DNA of 64,000 bases from Orobanche coerulescens. Its lineage: Eukaryota > Streptophyta > Magnoliopsida > Lamiales > Orobanchaceae. Below, piece after piece: positions 35,078-46,077 of the stretch (position 1 is its first letter; each line of letters opens with the position of its first letter). The notes beneath the pieces are model-generated. The model made no database searches, had not been told where the DNA came from, and was given only the letters and a program-made list of their open reading frames with translations. The stretch is from positions 106,757,170 to 106,821,169 of the forward strand of contig CM065801.1 of assembly GCA_033398695.1 (NCBI GenBank). Reading direction: 5' to 3'. Both the position numbers and the translations under genes were made by a program.

Positions 35078-35568
35078 GAGTTGGTATCGAGCGTGGTTTT
35101 GAATACTACCCTCCAAGTCATGTCTCGCTTTGAAATCATCGTCATCGGACTAGTATCATCGACTTTCGCGTCACGTGTGACTGTGCAAATGCCGAGCCAA
35201 TCGCATCAAGAACTGTAAGATTTCTAATGCCATGGTATAATTTCTGGCAATAATCATTCATTCATAATTTATCAGTTAACAACCCTCAATCATCATTGTC
35301 ATTTTGACCAGGACGGTCAGGTTAACTCATTAATCACTCATTTCATTTCATTATTCAGTTATTGATCAGGAAGATCAAATCATTAGTCTTGTTAACTCAT
35401 TCAAGATAATCATTTCAAGAATTCATCGATAATCATGTCACCTCAGTTGATCATTCATGTAATCACTGTGTTAGAGCACTTATGCTCATTTTCATCATTT
35501 CATGACGTAAATCATAATGCGGTACTCATACGAGATCTATGATCATCATGCGACTTTCCTACTTCAGT
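35078..35568 (+). other. GyD PBS and leader
   Basis: The PBS region reads TGGTATCGAGC from 35082, one base shorter than in GyC, so priming may be impaired. The following leader is homologous to GyC 9109-9590 and rich in CATTCAT motifs. Confidence 0.7.
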
Positions 35569-36230
35569 ATGGAGAGAGCAGGCAGAGGACGCGGAGGGAG
35601 AGGCCGCAGACGGCCGAAATCCGGAAATAATCACTCACTACCGTGAAGTCGTACTCAGACTCACCAATCGGAAGATGTTCGGGTTGATCCACTCACTTTT
35701 ATGCAGTCATGATGACCCATATGCAATTGCTTAATCATCATTGCGCCACTGCCGAATTAATCGAGAGGACTCTCACGCACAAGCCTGCCGCTAAGGAAAT
35801 TGCCGAGCAACAACCTTCATCCGGCAGCAAGAAATCAACGAAGCGTAATCAGTCCAAAGGCGGTCGGTCGGCCTTCAAGAAGCCTCGTACGGGCCCTAAC
35901 TTTTCGGAGCAACCTCCTAAGGCGCCTAAACTCGCGGATCTCATTCCCGCGCCGTGCGACCATCACTGCTTCAATCTGGGGGGGCCATTTCAGCACTAGA
36001 TGTACGACGCCGTCTATCACATGCCATAAATGTGGAATTGTTGGGCATAAGGCCCGTTTTTGCCGAAGGGACTCCAAGTCAGCTCCGCGGCATCTCAGGC
36101 CCCGAAGCAACCAGCGATTCGAATCGACTACTCTGTCGGCTGCTTAAGACGATGGAAGCAAATAAACTCGGAGCTCATATTTATCAGTCGGGAGCATTCG
36201 GTCCGGAGCCGGCAAGTCCTGCATTCATGT
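35569..36230 (+). pseudogene. GyD gag remnant
   Basis: Starts MERAGRGRGGRGR at 35569, then breaks quickly. Recognisable pieces are in at least three frames: MMTHMQLLNHHC (35709), a Lys-rich linker (KKSTKRNQSKGGRSAFKKP) and a second zinc knuckle CHKCGIVGHKARFC (about 36021). The first knuckle is lost (HCFNLGGPFQH). Homology to GyC gag is clear and frequent single-base losses explain the frame changes. No functional product expected. Confidence 0.72.
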
Positions 36231-36630
36231 GATGAAAAGGATCGACGATCCGGTGGCCCGAATGATCTCAGGTATACTGGTAATTTTCTTTCAACCTGTG
36301 TGTACCTTTTGATACTGGTGCACTGCATTCACTCATTTTCGAATCATGTTTGAATAAACTTAATTTGGTTAGTCCTATTGCTTGTGGACCTCATACCACC
36401 GGTCTATCTGATGATGGAAGAATTTTCGGAAATCATACCGAATTAAGCTCAATGACCGCGATTCGTTGATGGACCAAATCGTGGTGGATTTACTTGAGGA
36501 CGATGTAATATTGGGTATTACTAGGATGGATCGTCATGATACCATCCTCAATGTTTGTAAGCGTATGGTCACTATCATTTCCGTCGTCTGAGTCGAGTGC
36601 GTACTTCAGATATAATTACTCAATCGACGT
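36231..36630 (+). pseudogene. GyD protease remnant
   Basis: The FDTGALHSLIF-type active site (about 36309) resembles GyC at 10357. Downstream protease-like pieces (about 36480-36530) are out of frame with the active site. Confidence 0.6.
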
Positions 36631-36850
36631 GTTCAATCATTCATTGTATCATTTTCATCGATTGGCCGTTCTAAGGCAATCGAGGTGTTCAATCATTCAT
36701 TGTATCGTTTTCATCGATTGACCGTTCTAAGGCAATCGAGGTGTTCAATCATTCATTGTATCGTTGTCGTCGATTGGCCATTCTCAGGCAATCGAGGTGT
36801 TCAACCATTCGTGGTATCATCATTATCGCTTGACGATGTACTCCCAGACG
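36631..36850. repeat. 56-bp minisatellite, four copies (GyD)
   Basis: Units start at 36631, 36687, 36743 and 36799, exactly 56 bp apart. Sequence and position match the array in GyC. Confidence 0.9.
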
Positions 36851-38397
36851 AGTTACCTGGTTTGCCTCCATAGGGTGATGTGAAATTCATAATTGAGTTG
36901 GAGCCTGGTACATCTCCAATATAGAAGGCACCGTACTGGATGGCCCCGACCAAAATACAGGAGTTGAAGAATCAACTTGAGGAGTTGTTCGAGAAAGGTT
37001 TTATCCGGCCGAGTGCGTCCCCGTGGGGAGCACCAGTGTTGTTTGTCAAGAAGAAGGATGGTTCATTTCGCTTGTGTATTGATTATCGGGAGTTGAACAA
37101 GGTGACAATCAAGAATAAGTATCCCTTACCCCGTATTGACGATCTCTTAGATCAACTTCGTGGAGCTTCGGATTTTCCAAGATCGACTTAAGATCCGGAT
37201 ATCACCGATATGCGGATTCGAGAGTCGGATATCGCGAGAACAGCATTTCGCACGCGCTATGGTCATTATGAGTTTGTGATTATGCCGTTCGGATTGACTA
37301 ATGCACCTGCGGTATTCATGGAGTTAATGAATCGGGTCTTCATCGATTTTTTGGATCGGTTTGTTGTTGTCTTCATCGATGACATTTTGATTTATTCTCG
37401 TGACCGGGAGGAACACGAGTTTCACCTTCATCTAGTGCTCGACGTGTTGAGACGAGAACAACTTTATGGGAAATTTTCTAAATGTGAGTTCTGGATGTCC
37501 GAAGTGACTTTTCTCGGACATGTAATTTCATCAGACGGAGTTCGTGTCGATCCTCAGAAGACGGAGGCTATTCGAGGTTGGCTACCTCCGAAGAACGTTA
37601 AGGAAATCCGAAGTCTCCTCGGATTAGCGGGTTATTATCGGCGATTTGTAGAGGGATTTTCTCGAATCGCTCAACCCTTAACGAACCTTTTGCGGAAGGA
37701 TAAGAAATACACGTGGTCCGACGCGTGTCAACGGAGTTTTGAGGAACTCAAGAGCCGGTTAATATCAGCACCTGTACTTTCCTTGCCGCAGGGGACGGAA
37801 GGATTTGTGGTCTATAGTGATGCGTCCGGACAGGGTCTCGGATGTGTACTCATGCAGAACGGGAAGGTTGTTGCCTATGCTTCACGGCAATTGAGACCTT
37901 ACGAGATTAATTATCCGACCCACGACCTGGAGCTAGCAGCCGTGGTGTTCGCTTTGAAAATTTGGCGTTATTATCTTTATGGCGTTACCTGTCAGATATT
38001 CACCGATCATAAGAGCTTAAAGTATATATTTACTCAGAAGGAGTTAAATATGCGTCAGAGACGGTGGTTGGAACTAATCAAAGATTATGATATTGAGATC
38101 CTCTACCACCCGGGCAAGGCGAACGTTGTCGCCGACGCCTTGAGTCGTAAGTCCGTTCAGGAGCAGATGCTTGCCCGTTTAACAATTCAGAAGGAGCTTC
38201 AGCAGGAATTCCTTAGACCCGAGATCGAGGTCTGGCTTCAGCAAGTTCAGGGGCAGCTTTGTATGTTAGAGATTTCATCGTCACTCGAGGAGGAAATCCG
38301 AGAGAATCAGGGTTCGGACCCATCATTGTTGCGCATCCGAGAGGATGTAGCCTGTGGGAAAGCCTCGGATTTGTGGTCCACGAGGATTGACTTTTGA
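36850..38397 (+). pseudogene. GyD reverse transcriptase and RNase H
   Basis: An N-terminal piece (36940-37191: [42 protein letters not shown]) is separated by a one-base shift from a 395-codon open frame (37210-38397). The latter carries FIDD at 37372-37383 within [12 protein letters not shown], the RNase H motifs [27 protein letters not shown] and [11 protein letters not shown], and [15 protein letters not shown] second shift just before 38397 ends the frame ahead of integrase. Catalytic residues of RT and RNase H appear intact. Confidence 0.88.
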
Positions 38398-39116
38398 GGT
38401 TTAAGAATCGGCCAGCGATCGCGAATGACGAGTTGAAAAACTCGATTTTGAAAGAAGCTCATGCTACCCCTTATTCTCGTTCATCCGGTCTAGCAAGATG
38501 TACAAGGACTTGAAACAAAATTACCGGTGGAGTAATATGAAGCGTGAAGTCGCCGAATTTGTTTCGAGATGCTTAACTCACAACAAATTAAGTTTGAACA
38601 TCGACGGCGGGGTATTGAAACCCCTTCCTATTCCCGAATGGAAGTGGGAAGACATTTCTATGGATTTCATCACGAGTTTGCCGACGAGTCGTCGTGGCAT
38701 GAACACGATCTGGGTGATCGTGGACCGCTTAACCAAATCAGCTCATTTCCTTGAGATCAAGGAAACGTGGGGTCCCGAGAGACTTGCTCAACTGTTCATC
38801 AAAGAGATAGTCAGACTCCACGGTACTCCTAAAAGTATCGTTTCCGATCGTGACGGACGGTTTGTGTCGCTCTTTTGGAAATCAGTTCATCGCGCTATGG
38901 GAACCCAGCTTAATCCCAGTACCGCTTTTCACCCTCAGTCCGAAGGACAATCAGAGAGGACGATTCAGACCTTAGAGGACATGTTGAGGGCATACGTCCT
39001 CGATTGGAAAGACGATTCCTTTGGTTAAATTCAGTGGTCTAGACACGGAGTCGAAAAGGCTACTTGGGAAACCGAGGATAGTATGCGAGAGAGTTATCCC
39101 GAGTTGTTTGACCCTT
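38398..39116 (+). pseudogene. GyD integrase truncated and fused to chromodomain tail
   Basis: The zinc-binding region is damaged near 38460-38580 (KMYKDLKQNYRWSN then CLTHNKL). The core is open at 38498-39028, with MDFITSLP, SDRDGRFVS and GQSERTIQTLED, so the three acidic residues are present. At about 39009-39017 the sequence jumps into the chromodomain (FVKIQW-like VKFSGLDTE after a frame change; DNA encodes QWSRHGVEKATWETEDSMRE). The integrase C-terminal domain is absent. Confidence 0.85.
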
Positions 39117-39136
39117 AGTTTCGGGGACGAAACTCT

Positions 39137-39152
39137 TTTAAGGGGGGGTGTA
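39137..39152 (+). other. GyD polypurine tract
   Basis: TTTTAAGGGGGGGTGTA just before the 3' LTR, preceded by GGGGACGAAACTC. Confidence 0.75.
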
Positions 39153-41628
39153 TGTAATACCCGGTTGTAACTCAGTAATTATCACTCAGTAATTATCACT
39201 CAGTAATTATCATTCAGTAATTGATACTCAGTAATCTCATTCATCATTGATCATTTGTCACTCATATTCAGTCATGGTTTTTATCATTCAGAGTAATTGT
39301 ATCGTGTATCAATCGTCATTCATCACTAATCGGATTGGAGTTTCGTGCCGTATTTATCATCATTTTCATTTTCGTTGCAAGCTGTGCTTGGGGAGTAGCG
39401 CACGCTACATACTCCTTTAGCGTACGCTAATCGGGTATAGGTAGCGCACGCTACCGCTCGCCTTTAGCGCACGCTAAGGTTACCTTGGCCGCACCCAAGG
39501 TACCGACCGCAGTGAGAATATTTGTAGCGCACGCTACGAGTGGTAAGTAGCGCGCGCTAACGGGTTGTAGTAGCGCACGCTATATGTGTGAGTAGCGCGC
39601 GCTAGGGACGGATCGTGTTGAGTCCAGGTGGCTACCGGATCGCATCGGTTAATTCATAGCGACGCTATGCATTGTTGTTAGCGACGCAACGATATTTTAG
39701 CGCACGCTAAACAATGGTTGTAGCGCACGCTATCGGGCCGATCGAGGTCGATAGCTTTACGACTCCGATCGGGCGCCAAATATTTCGCTTAGCGCACGCG
39801 AACAATGGATATTATCGCACGCTAGTAGTATCGCCGTAGCGCACGCCACAAATAGGTACGTAGCGCGCGCTACCGTGTTCGGACAAGGTACCGGACTACC
39901 CAAATTACTCGTTAGCGCACGCTATGCACAAGGCTAGCGACGCTAACTCGGATCGAGTATAAATTGGACAGCTTTAGTCGAGTTCGTCATTTTTCATCTC
40001 ATTTCATTCCTTCGGTAGTTTTGGGCGATTTCGAGAGATTCGAGAGGATTCTTCGAGGTGTAATCATCAATCATCATCTTCAAGCTCATCTTTCGGATTG
40101 ATCATCATTTCATCATCTTCATCACATCGAATCAAAGGTATTAATCTCTTGGATCTAGAATTTCGGATTTTTGGGGTTTTCCTTCCGATTTCTTCGTAAG
40201 CTTGGATAATCAAAGGAATATGTTAGTTATGGATTATCTAACTTGTATAAACATATTCCTACGGATTTAATGGTTATTTTCGGAATTATTTCAAGAACCC
40301 TTGGGGTTGACTTCGGTTAATTGGGGATTTTCCGATTGATGTTGTTGTAATCATGAGTTATAGATTCCTAATGGATTATTGATATCCTTGAAAGTGCTTT
40401 GATGGTTTGAAATACTCATTTTGGTGTGGGTTTCGACATATTCGGGATTGGATATTACCGAAGTTGTGTGGTTGGTTATGTATTCGTTGGAATGTTCCCT
40501 ATGAGTTTGGTTATCGTTGTTTCGACCTTTGGGTTAGTCGTGTTTCGTTGCTTGATACGTGTATTGAACGATTGTTGGTAATTATTGTTATTCAAGGTTG
40601 TTCGAGCGACCGGTATCTTGGTTAGGACGTTGTTCGTGGACGGACATTCTTCATCGGTATTGAGTAAGTTAAATCTTACTCGGTTAAAAGGATACTCATT
40701 CCTTTTGTTGTTGATTGCTCATAATCATAATTCATTCATCATAATATTAATCATTTTTAGACTTGTAATTGTCGAATAATCATTTCATTCACGAGGAACG
40801 ACGGTTCCAAATCATTTCATCAAGTTATCAATCATGTCACTATTACTTTCATATCGGTGAGTCATCTTGGCCTTGTCTAATTATTATTCATTGATATTCA
40901 TTATGGTCATTCTCGTTCATATGACCTTCTGGGTTCATATTGCGTGGCCGGGTGTGGCTGTGTGGAATTTTTAGTCGGGCACACGATGGTTATGTATTGG
41001 GTTCACCGATACATTGAACCGTGCACACGGGAAAGCGTTACACCGTGAGACTAATTAGGTACAAGGACGGGTGTGTCCGGTCATTCGTCTTGTACACTCG
41101 CATGTAACACTACGGGCGAACTATGGTACTCCTCTTCAGAGTAACTCAAAATAAAGGATATAACATAACTTAAGTAAATCATGATTTATTAATTTCAACC
41201 CTTGAGGATTGTTGTTCTTGTAATCGACCCCGTTGGGTGGATTTTGTTTTAATGTCACGGCAAGGCAAAGGTACGGGAAGAGCATGTTGATGGCGACGAG
41301 TCCCAGTGATACTAGTAGGGGGCCCCAGTCATCCCGTTTGTTTCAGTCATTTCAGTCATTTCAGTTATTCTGTCATTTGTATTTTCCGCTGCTAAATTCC
41401 GTTTGAGATGTTTAATTATTCAGGGTGGTGTATTTTATCTCCATATAAAATATACTAGTATTCTGTTTTGTCCTGGTGTAATGTACTTAAACTCCTCATC
41501 GGAGTATTTGGTAATATAATGTGGTTCGGTACTACAATTATATTATTTAATTCGTCATTTTCATTTGCCTGGTGGGTCCCAGTCGGGGATTCACGGCACT
41601 GTAATATCCGCCTAGTTGGGGTGTTACA
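39153..41628 (+). repeat. GyD 3' LTR (2476 bp)
   Basis: Begins TGTAATACCCGG and ends GGTGTTACA. Palindrome cluster 39396-39946 and TATAAAT 39958-39964. Retains many bases lost from the 5' LTR. Confidence 0.92.
39396..39946. repeat. Palindrome cluster, core TAGCGCACGCTA (GyD 3' LTR)
   Basis: Same order as the 5' cluster. Two sites that are TAGCGCGCTA in the 5' LTR are full TAGCGCGCGCTA here; a few others have lost a base (TAGCGACGCTA). Confidence 0.9.
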
Positions 41629-41633
41629 CATTG

Positions 41634-41841
41634 TACGGGAGCGTGTTGTATTTTAACCCCTGTGTGGGTATGTATTGAGATTGAGTTGTATGTATTAATT
41701 GAAAGAGCTAATCGGTCTATTGGATCGTCATTTAGCCTTGAAGGCGATATTTTGATGTTTGATTTTAGTTACCAGCCTGGTAGGTCCTTGAAGAAAGGTT
41801 CTACGGCGTGTAATATCCCTGAGTGGAATGGGGGTGTTACA
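41634..41841 (+). repeat. GyB 3' LTR, last segment and right end of GyB
   Basis: Homologous to 17440-17618 and ends GGGTGTTACA at 41841. The next bases (TTAGC...) belong to the minus-strand copia LTR of CoB, so GyB inserted there. The left copy of the target duplication is beyond the window. Confidence 0.88.
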
Positions 41842-42192
41842 TTAGCATACCAATAACGTGTTCTCCCACTAACCTTTAGTGAAGACAAGTACTTTACATA
41901 TCAAAGTACATGTTATACAAGTCTTTTCTAAACTTACTGCCCTTAAGTTTTATCGACTTGCGAACCAATTAAGCATTCTAGCCTAAACACTTCCAGTGCC
42001 TATCTCCTTATCTCTATAAGTAGTATAATGTTTGCTCTCAAATATAAGGACAATTATTTTATATACCAAATCACAATGCCTGTTATATACAATAATATAG
42101 AAATAATAAATCCCTTATTAAATATTCATAATTACAATACAATGCTCTCACTCTCTCATCCTTTGAGTGGCATTCAAGGGTATATTCCTACA
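41842..42192 (-). repeat. CoB 3' LTR remnant
   Basis: On the minus strand it starts TGTAGGAATATACCC, homologous to the CoA LTR start TGTTAGGAGTATGCC, and is preceded by the purine-rich AGTGCAAGTGGGAG tract. It is cut after 351 bp by the GyB insertion. Confidence 0.82.
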
Positions 42193-42762
42193 ATCTCCCA
42201 CTTGCACTCAATGCCACAAAATATGGTATCTAATACCCATACTCTCTAGATGTCGCTCTAAGACCATCTGAGATAGTGGTTTGGTCAGTGGATCAGCAAC
42301 GTAATTTGCTGTGTCTACTCTCTGCAGTATAACATTCCCTTTGTGAACCATTTTCTCACAAACTAATATTTTCTCTCAATATGTTTAGTGTTGTGGTGAT
42401 CCCTAGGCTCCTTAGCCTGTGAAAAGGCTCCGTCGTTATAGAAAAACAGCGTCACGGTCTTGTCTGTGTTAGGAACCACTTGAAGTTCCTTAGTGAACTT
42501 CTTCTTAATCCAAAAAGCTTCTTTAGCAGCCTCTGTGGCTGCCTGATATTTGGCTTGACATGTAGAGATTGCAGTTGCGCTTTGCTTGGCACTTATCCAA
42601 GATACTGCTCCACCATTCAGAGTAAAGATATACCTTGAACTGGACATCTTCGCATCCATGTCCCCCGAAAAATCTGAATCTGTATAACCATCTGCTTTTA
42701 GTTCTCCACTGCCGTACGTAAGAACCAAGTCTTTAGTCCTCTTAGGTACTTAAGAATGTTTT
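42193..42762 (-). pseudogene. CoB RNase H remnant
   Basis: Minus-strand frame 42728-42363 reads VLTYGSGELKADGYTDSDFSG, GGAVSWISAKQSATAISTCQAKY and FFYNDGAFSQAKEPRDHHNTKHIE, collinear with CoA RNase H. C-terminal sequence toward 42193 is present but frame-broken. TDSDF and the conserved Asp/Asn region (YNDGA for CoA YCDNNGA) have diverged. Confidence 0.8.
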
Positions 42763-43690
42763 TCACAGCATTCCAATGTTTCTGCCTAGATTTAACTGAA
42801 ACCGACTTACTACGCTCACAACATAGGCTATGTCCGGTCTAGTGCAAATAATAGCGTACATGAGGCTACCCACTGCTGAAGCATAGGGCACCTTACTCAT
42901 TTCCTTTCTATCTTCCTCATTTTGAGGATACATCTCTACAGAAAGTTTTATGCCATGTCGCATAGGTAGGAACCCTCTTTTAGAATCTTCCATCCTAAAT
43001 CGCTTCAAGATATTTTCTATATAGAGGCCTTGGGAAAGACCCAACATTCTTTTCGCACTATCCCGGTAGAGTCAAATACCTAGAATATAGGTGGCTTCTC
43101 CCGAGTCTTTCATTGAGAACTCTTTAAAAAGCCAAGCTTTCACAGAACTGAGCATTCCTACACATATAGTATTAAGAACACAATTTGCTCCCACTAAACC
43201 TTCGTGTAAATACAAGGCTCTTCTTCATTTTGGACAAAATCAAACTCTTTGATTGTCTTGTTAAAACAAAGTTTCCAACTTCGCGAAGCTTGCTTCAGTC
43301 CATAAATGGCACGCTGAAGTTTGCATGCATTATGAATATTGGTTTCAGATATGAATCTATCAGGTTGTTCCATGTAAATTTCCTCCTCGAGGAATCCATT
43401 TACAAATGCCATTTTCACATCCATTTGCCATATTTCATAATTTAAGTAGGCTACTATGGCAAGCATCATGCGAATAGACTTAAGTATGGCAACAGGCCAG
43501 AAGGACTCGGAGTAATTGATTCCCTCTCTTTGGGAATAACCCTTTGCCACAAGCCTAGCCGTATAGGTACAACCTTGCCCTCTCCACTAGTCTTTCTTTT
43601 ATATATCTAATTATTTCCAATAGGCACCATGCCTTTAGGACGATATACTAAAGTCCAGACCTGATTAGCATGCATTGAGTCTATCTCAGC
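42763..43690 (-). pseudogene. CoB reverse transcriptase, catalytic loop deleted
   Basis: Minus-strand frames 43550-43194 (AKGYSQREGINYSESFWPVAILKSI, IWQMDVKMAFVNGFL) and 43047-42763 (LSQGLYIENILKRFRM) flank the active site. Between them the DNA around 43160 lacks about 28 bp compared with CoA, removing the second half of YVDD and the following residues. RT activity is impossible. Confidence 0.82.
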
Positions 43691-44690
43691 TTTTATAGCT
43701 TCTTGCCACGTTGCGGAGTAAACATCTACCATCGCTTGGTCGTATGTAGAAGGATCATTCTCTTTGACTACTTTCTATCATCTTATGGACACCCAGTTCC
43801 TCTTGATGCAGATAGCCATACCTCTCAGGTAGTTTAGAAATTCTACTAGACTTTCGAGGTTGTGTTTGTATTTCAGAATGTTCAGTTCTAATATCTTGCA
43901 CAGGTGTCTCATTTGGTGTTTCTTTTATTTCTTCCAAAGAAATTTTCTACATGTGCCTCCTTCCTAAATGAACTCATCTTCCAGAAAGTGTGTTTGTAAA
44001 GCAACGATGATCTTATGATCTTCGTGCATGTAGAATAGATATCTCATGGAATCCCCTGTATATCCTATGAAACGACCTTTCAAAGACCTAGCTTACAATT
44101 TCTCTAATTTAGTCTTCTTGACATAAGCAGGGCATCCCCAAATCCTAATGTGAATAAGACTTGGTTTTGTACCTCTCCACATCTCATGTGGAGTCTTAGG
44201 AATGGATTTGGAAGGACATTTGTTCAAGATATATGCAGCAGTAAGAAGCGCATGACACCACAGATAAATCGGTAGATAAGCATAGTTAATCATGGAGTGA
44301 ACCATGTCCAACAAGGTTCGGTTCCTTCTTTCGTATACACCATTTAATTGTGGAGTAACTGGAGGAGTGAATTGTGACACTATTCCTAGTTCCTTTAAGA
44401 ACTCATCGAATTCGGCACTCATGTATTCACCACCTCAGTCTGACTGAAGAGTCTTAACATGGTTACCTGTTTGGTTTTCAACTAAGGCTTTAAATTCCTT
44501 GAATTTATCAAAAGCTTCAGATTTATGTTTCATTAAGTACACAAATCCATACCTAGTATGGTCATCAGTGAATATAATGAAATATTGAAAGCAATTTCAT
44601 GCCACTTCAAAAGGGCCACAGACATTAGTATGGATCAATCCAAGTCTTTCAGCAGCTCTTTCAAAAGTCCTTGTGAAGGGTAACTTAGTC
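43691..44690 (-). pseudogene. CoB integrase remnant
   Basis: Minus-strand 44422-44093 holds the end of the core and C-terminal part: EFDEFLKELGIVSQ, TPQLNGVYERRNRTLLDMV and KTPHEMWRGTKPSLIHIRIWGC. Upstream core sequence to 44690 is recognisable but interrupted. 43937-43755 is the linker before RT (SSRISKLPERYGYLH). Several stops and shifts. Confidence 0.78.
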
Positions 44691-45270
44691 ATTTTGCCTT
44701 GAAGGCAAGATTCACAAGTTGGATAGGGATCCAATCCCAATGGACCTGTAAGCCCATCTTTCTGCATTTTATGAACCTTGGTCTGACCAATGTGACCAAT
44801 CTAAGATGCCACTTAAGTGCTTGGTTAGTGTCATCCCTACCGTGCTTCCTAGTTATAGTATTCACAGTTGTTTTATTCTTTAGATTCAAATGGTATAAAC
44901 CATTTAATAATGTAGCAGTACCAACAAATTTACTTCCAAACTAAAATCGAGAGGACGCATCTCCAGTAAAGAAGTTAAATCCATTCCGGTCCATGACTGG
45001 AATTGATACAATATTTTTATGTCCCTTGGGCAAAACAAGTACATCATCTAAAACAAGAATAAAACCGGATTCTAAATTTAACATAAGGGTTCCAATATCA
45101 GAAGCCTCGACACTATGTCCACTTCCGATGGTGACTATCACCTCCCCTGAATCCAGCTTCCTACTTTGTTCCAGATCCTGATTCATTGTACAAATGTGAG
45201 AACTCGCACCGGAATCAAGTATCCAAGAAGTAAAATATACAGTTACAGAACAATTTGTTTCCAAAACCAG
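44691..45270 (-). pseudogene. CoB protease and pre-integrase, copy 1
   Basis: Minus-strand 45264-44941 reads METNCSVTVYFTSWILDSGASSHICTMNQDLEQSRK with the protease DSGA site, then VLPKGHKNIVSIPVMDR. Pre-integrase LKWHLRLVTL (44889-44689) follows after a break near 44940. Homologous copies lie at 48877-49443 and 53264-53770. Confidence 0.82.
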
Positions 45271-46077
45271 TAATTACATACCTGAAGGTGCATTATGGTC
45301 AGGTTTTGGACAGTACCTCCTCTAGTGGCCTAGCTCACCGCAATTGAGACATACGTCCATTTTCTTGGCTCTCTTGCTCTTTTGAACCATTGGGGATATG
45401 TCCTTTCCCTTATCGATCTTGGCCATTGGACTGAACTACTTTTTGTTATTTTTCTTCATATTCTTGTACTTCCAAGTCCCAGAAGAAATTACAAGTGCAG
45501 CTTCTTTTCACTTTGTCTTCATTCGAGAATGGGCAGTCGTCAGATTGTTTATTATCCCAGTTAAGTTATATGAAATCTCATTGCAGTTGAAGTTCATCAC
45601 AAATTGGGAAAATGAGTCAGGAAGTGACTATAGGATAAGGTCAGTTTGAAGATATGCATGCATCTGAAAATCAAGAGCTTTTAATCTTTCAATAATCGAG
45701 ATCATTTTGAGGACATGGTCCCCAACTCTCTCTCTTTCCTTCATCCTGGCGCCGATTAATTGCTTTGATATATCATATCTAGCAGTTCGACTATGAATGC
45801 CATAGAGTGCAGCCAGGTGCACTAAGATGGCTCTCGAAGACATCATCTTTTCATGGGCACGTTGAAGCTCATTAGTCATGGAGTCTAACATGTACCCGCG
45901 CACTCTTATGTCGTCTTCCTGATTGGCTTGGCTTCTTGTAAGAGTTGCTGGGATGTCTGTCTCCAAGACTTATCCCATCATTTCCATTATGAGTACAATC
46001 CTCAAGTTCCGAAGCCAGTCCACATAGTTCGTACCAATTAGGATGTTCTTTTCAAGTAGTGTAGCGAGTGGGTTCAT
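45271..46077 (-). pseudogene. CoB gag, copy 1
   Basis: Start codon on the minus strand at 46077-46075 (MNPLAT-like), matching CoA. Frame 45966-45628 encodes VRGYMLDSMTNELQRAHEKM and DVSKQLIGARMKERERVGDHVLKMIS-type sequence. The zinc knuckle region near 45340 is present but broken. Two or more frameshifts. Confidence 0.78.

Larger units (their letters stand above)
32635..41628 (+). mobile_element. GyD: Ty3/gypsy chromovirus with integrase-chromodomain deletion
   Basis: An 8.99-kb element with LTRs of 2443 and 2476 bp, inserted into the GyB 3' LTR with TSD CATTG. Gag and pol are homologous to GyC, including the 56-bp minisatellite. Gag is heavily broken, RT-RNase H is one long open frame, and about 583 bp spanning the rest of integrase to the chromodomain is missing. 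Confidence 0.92.
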
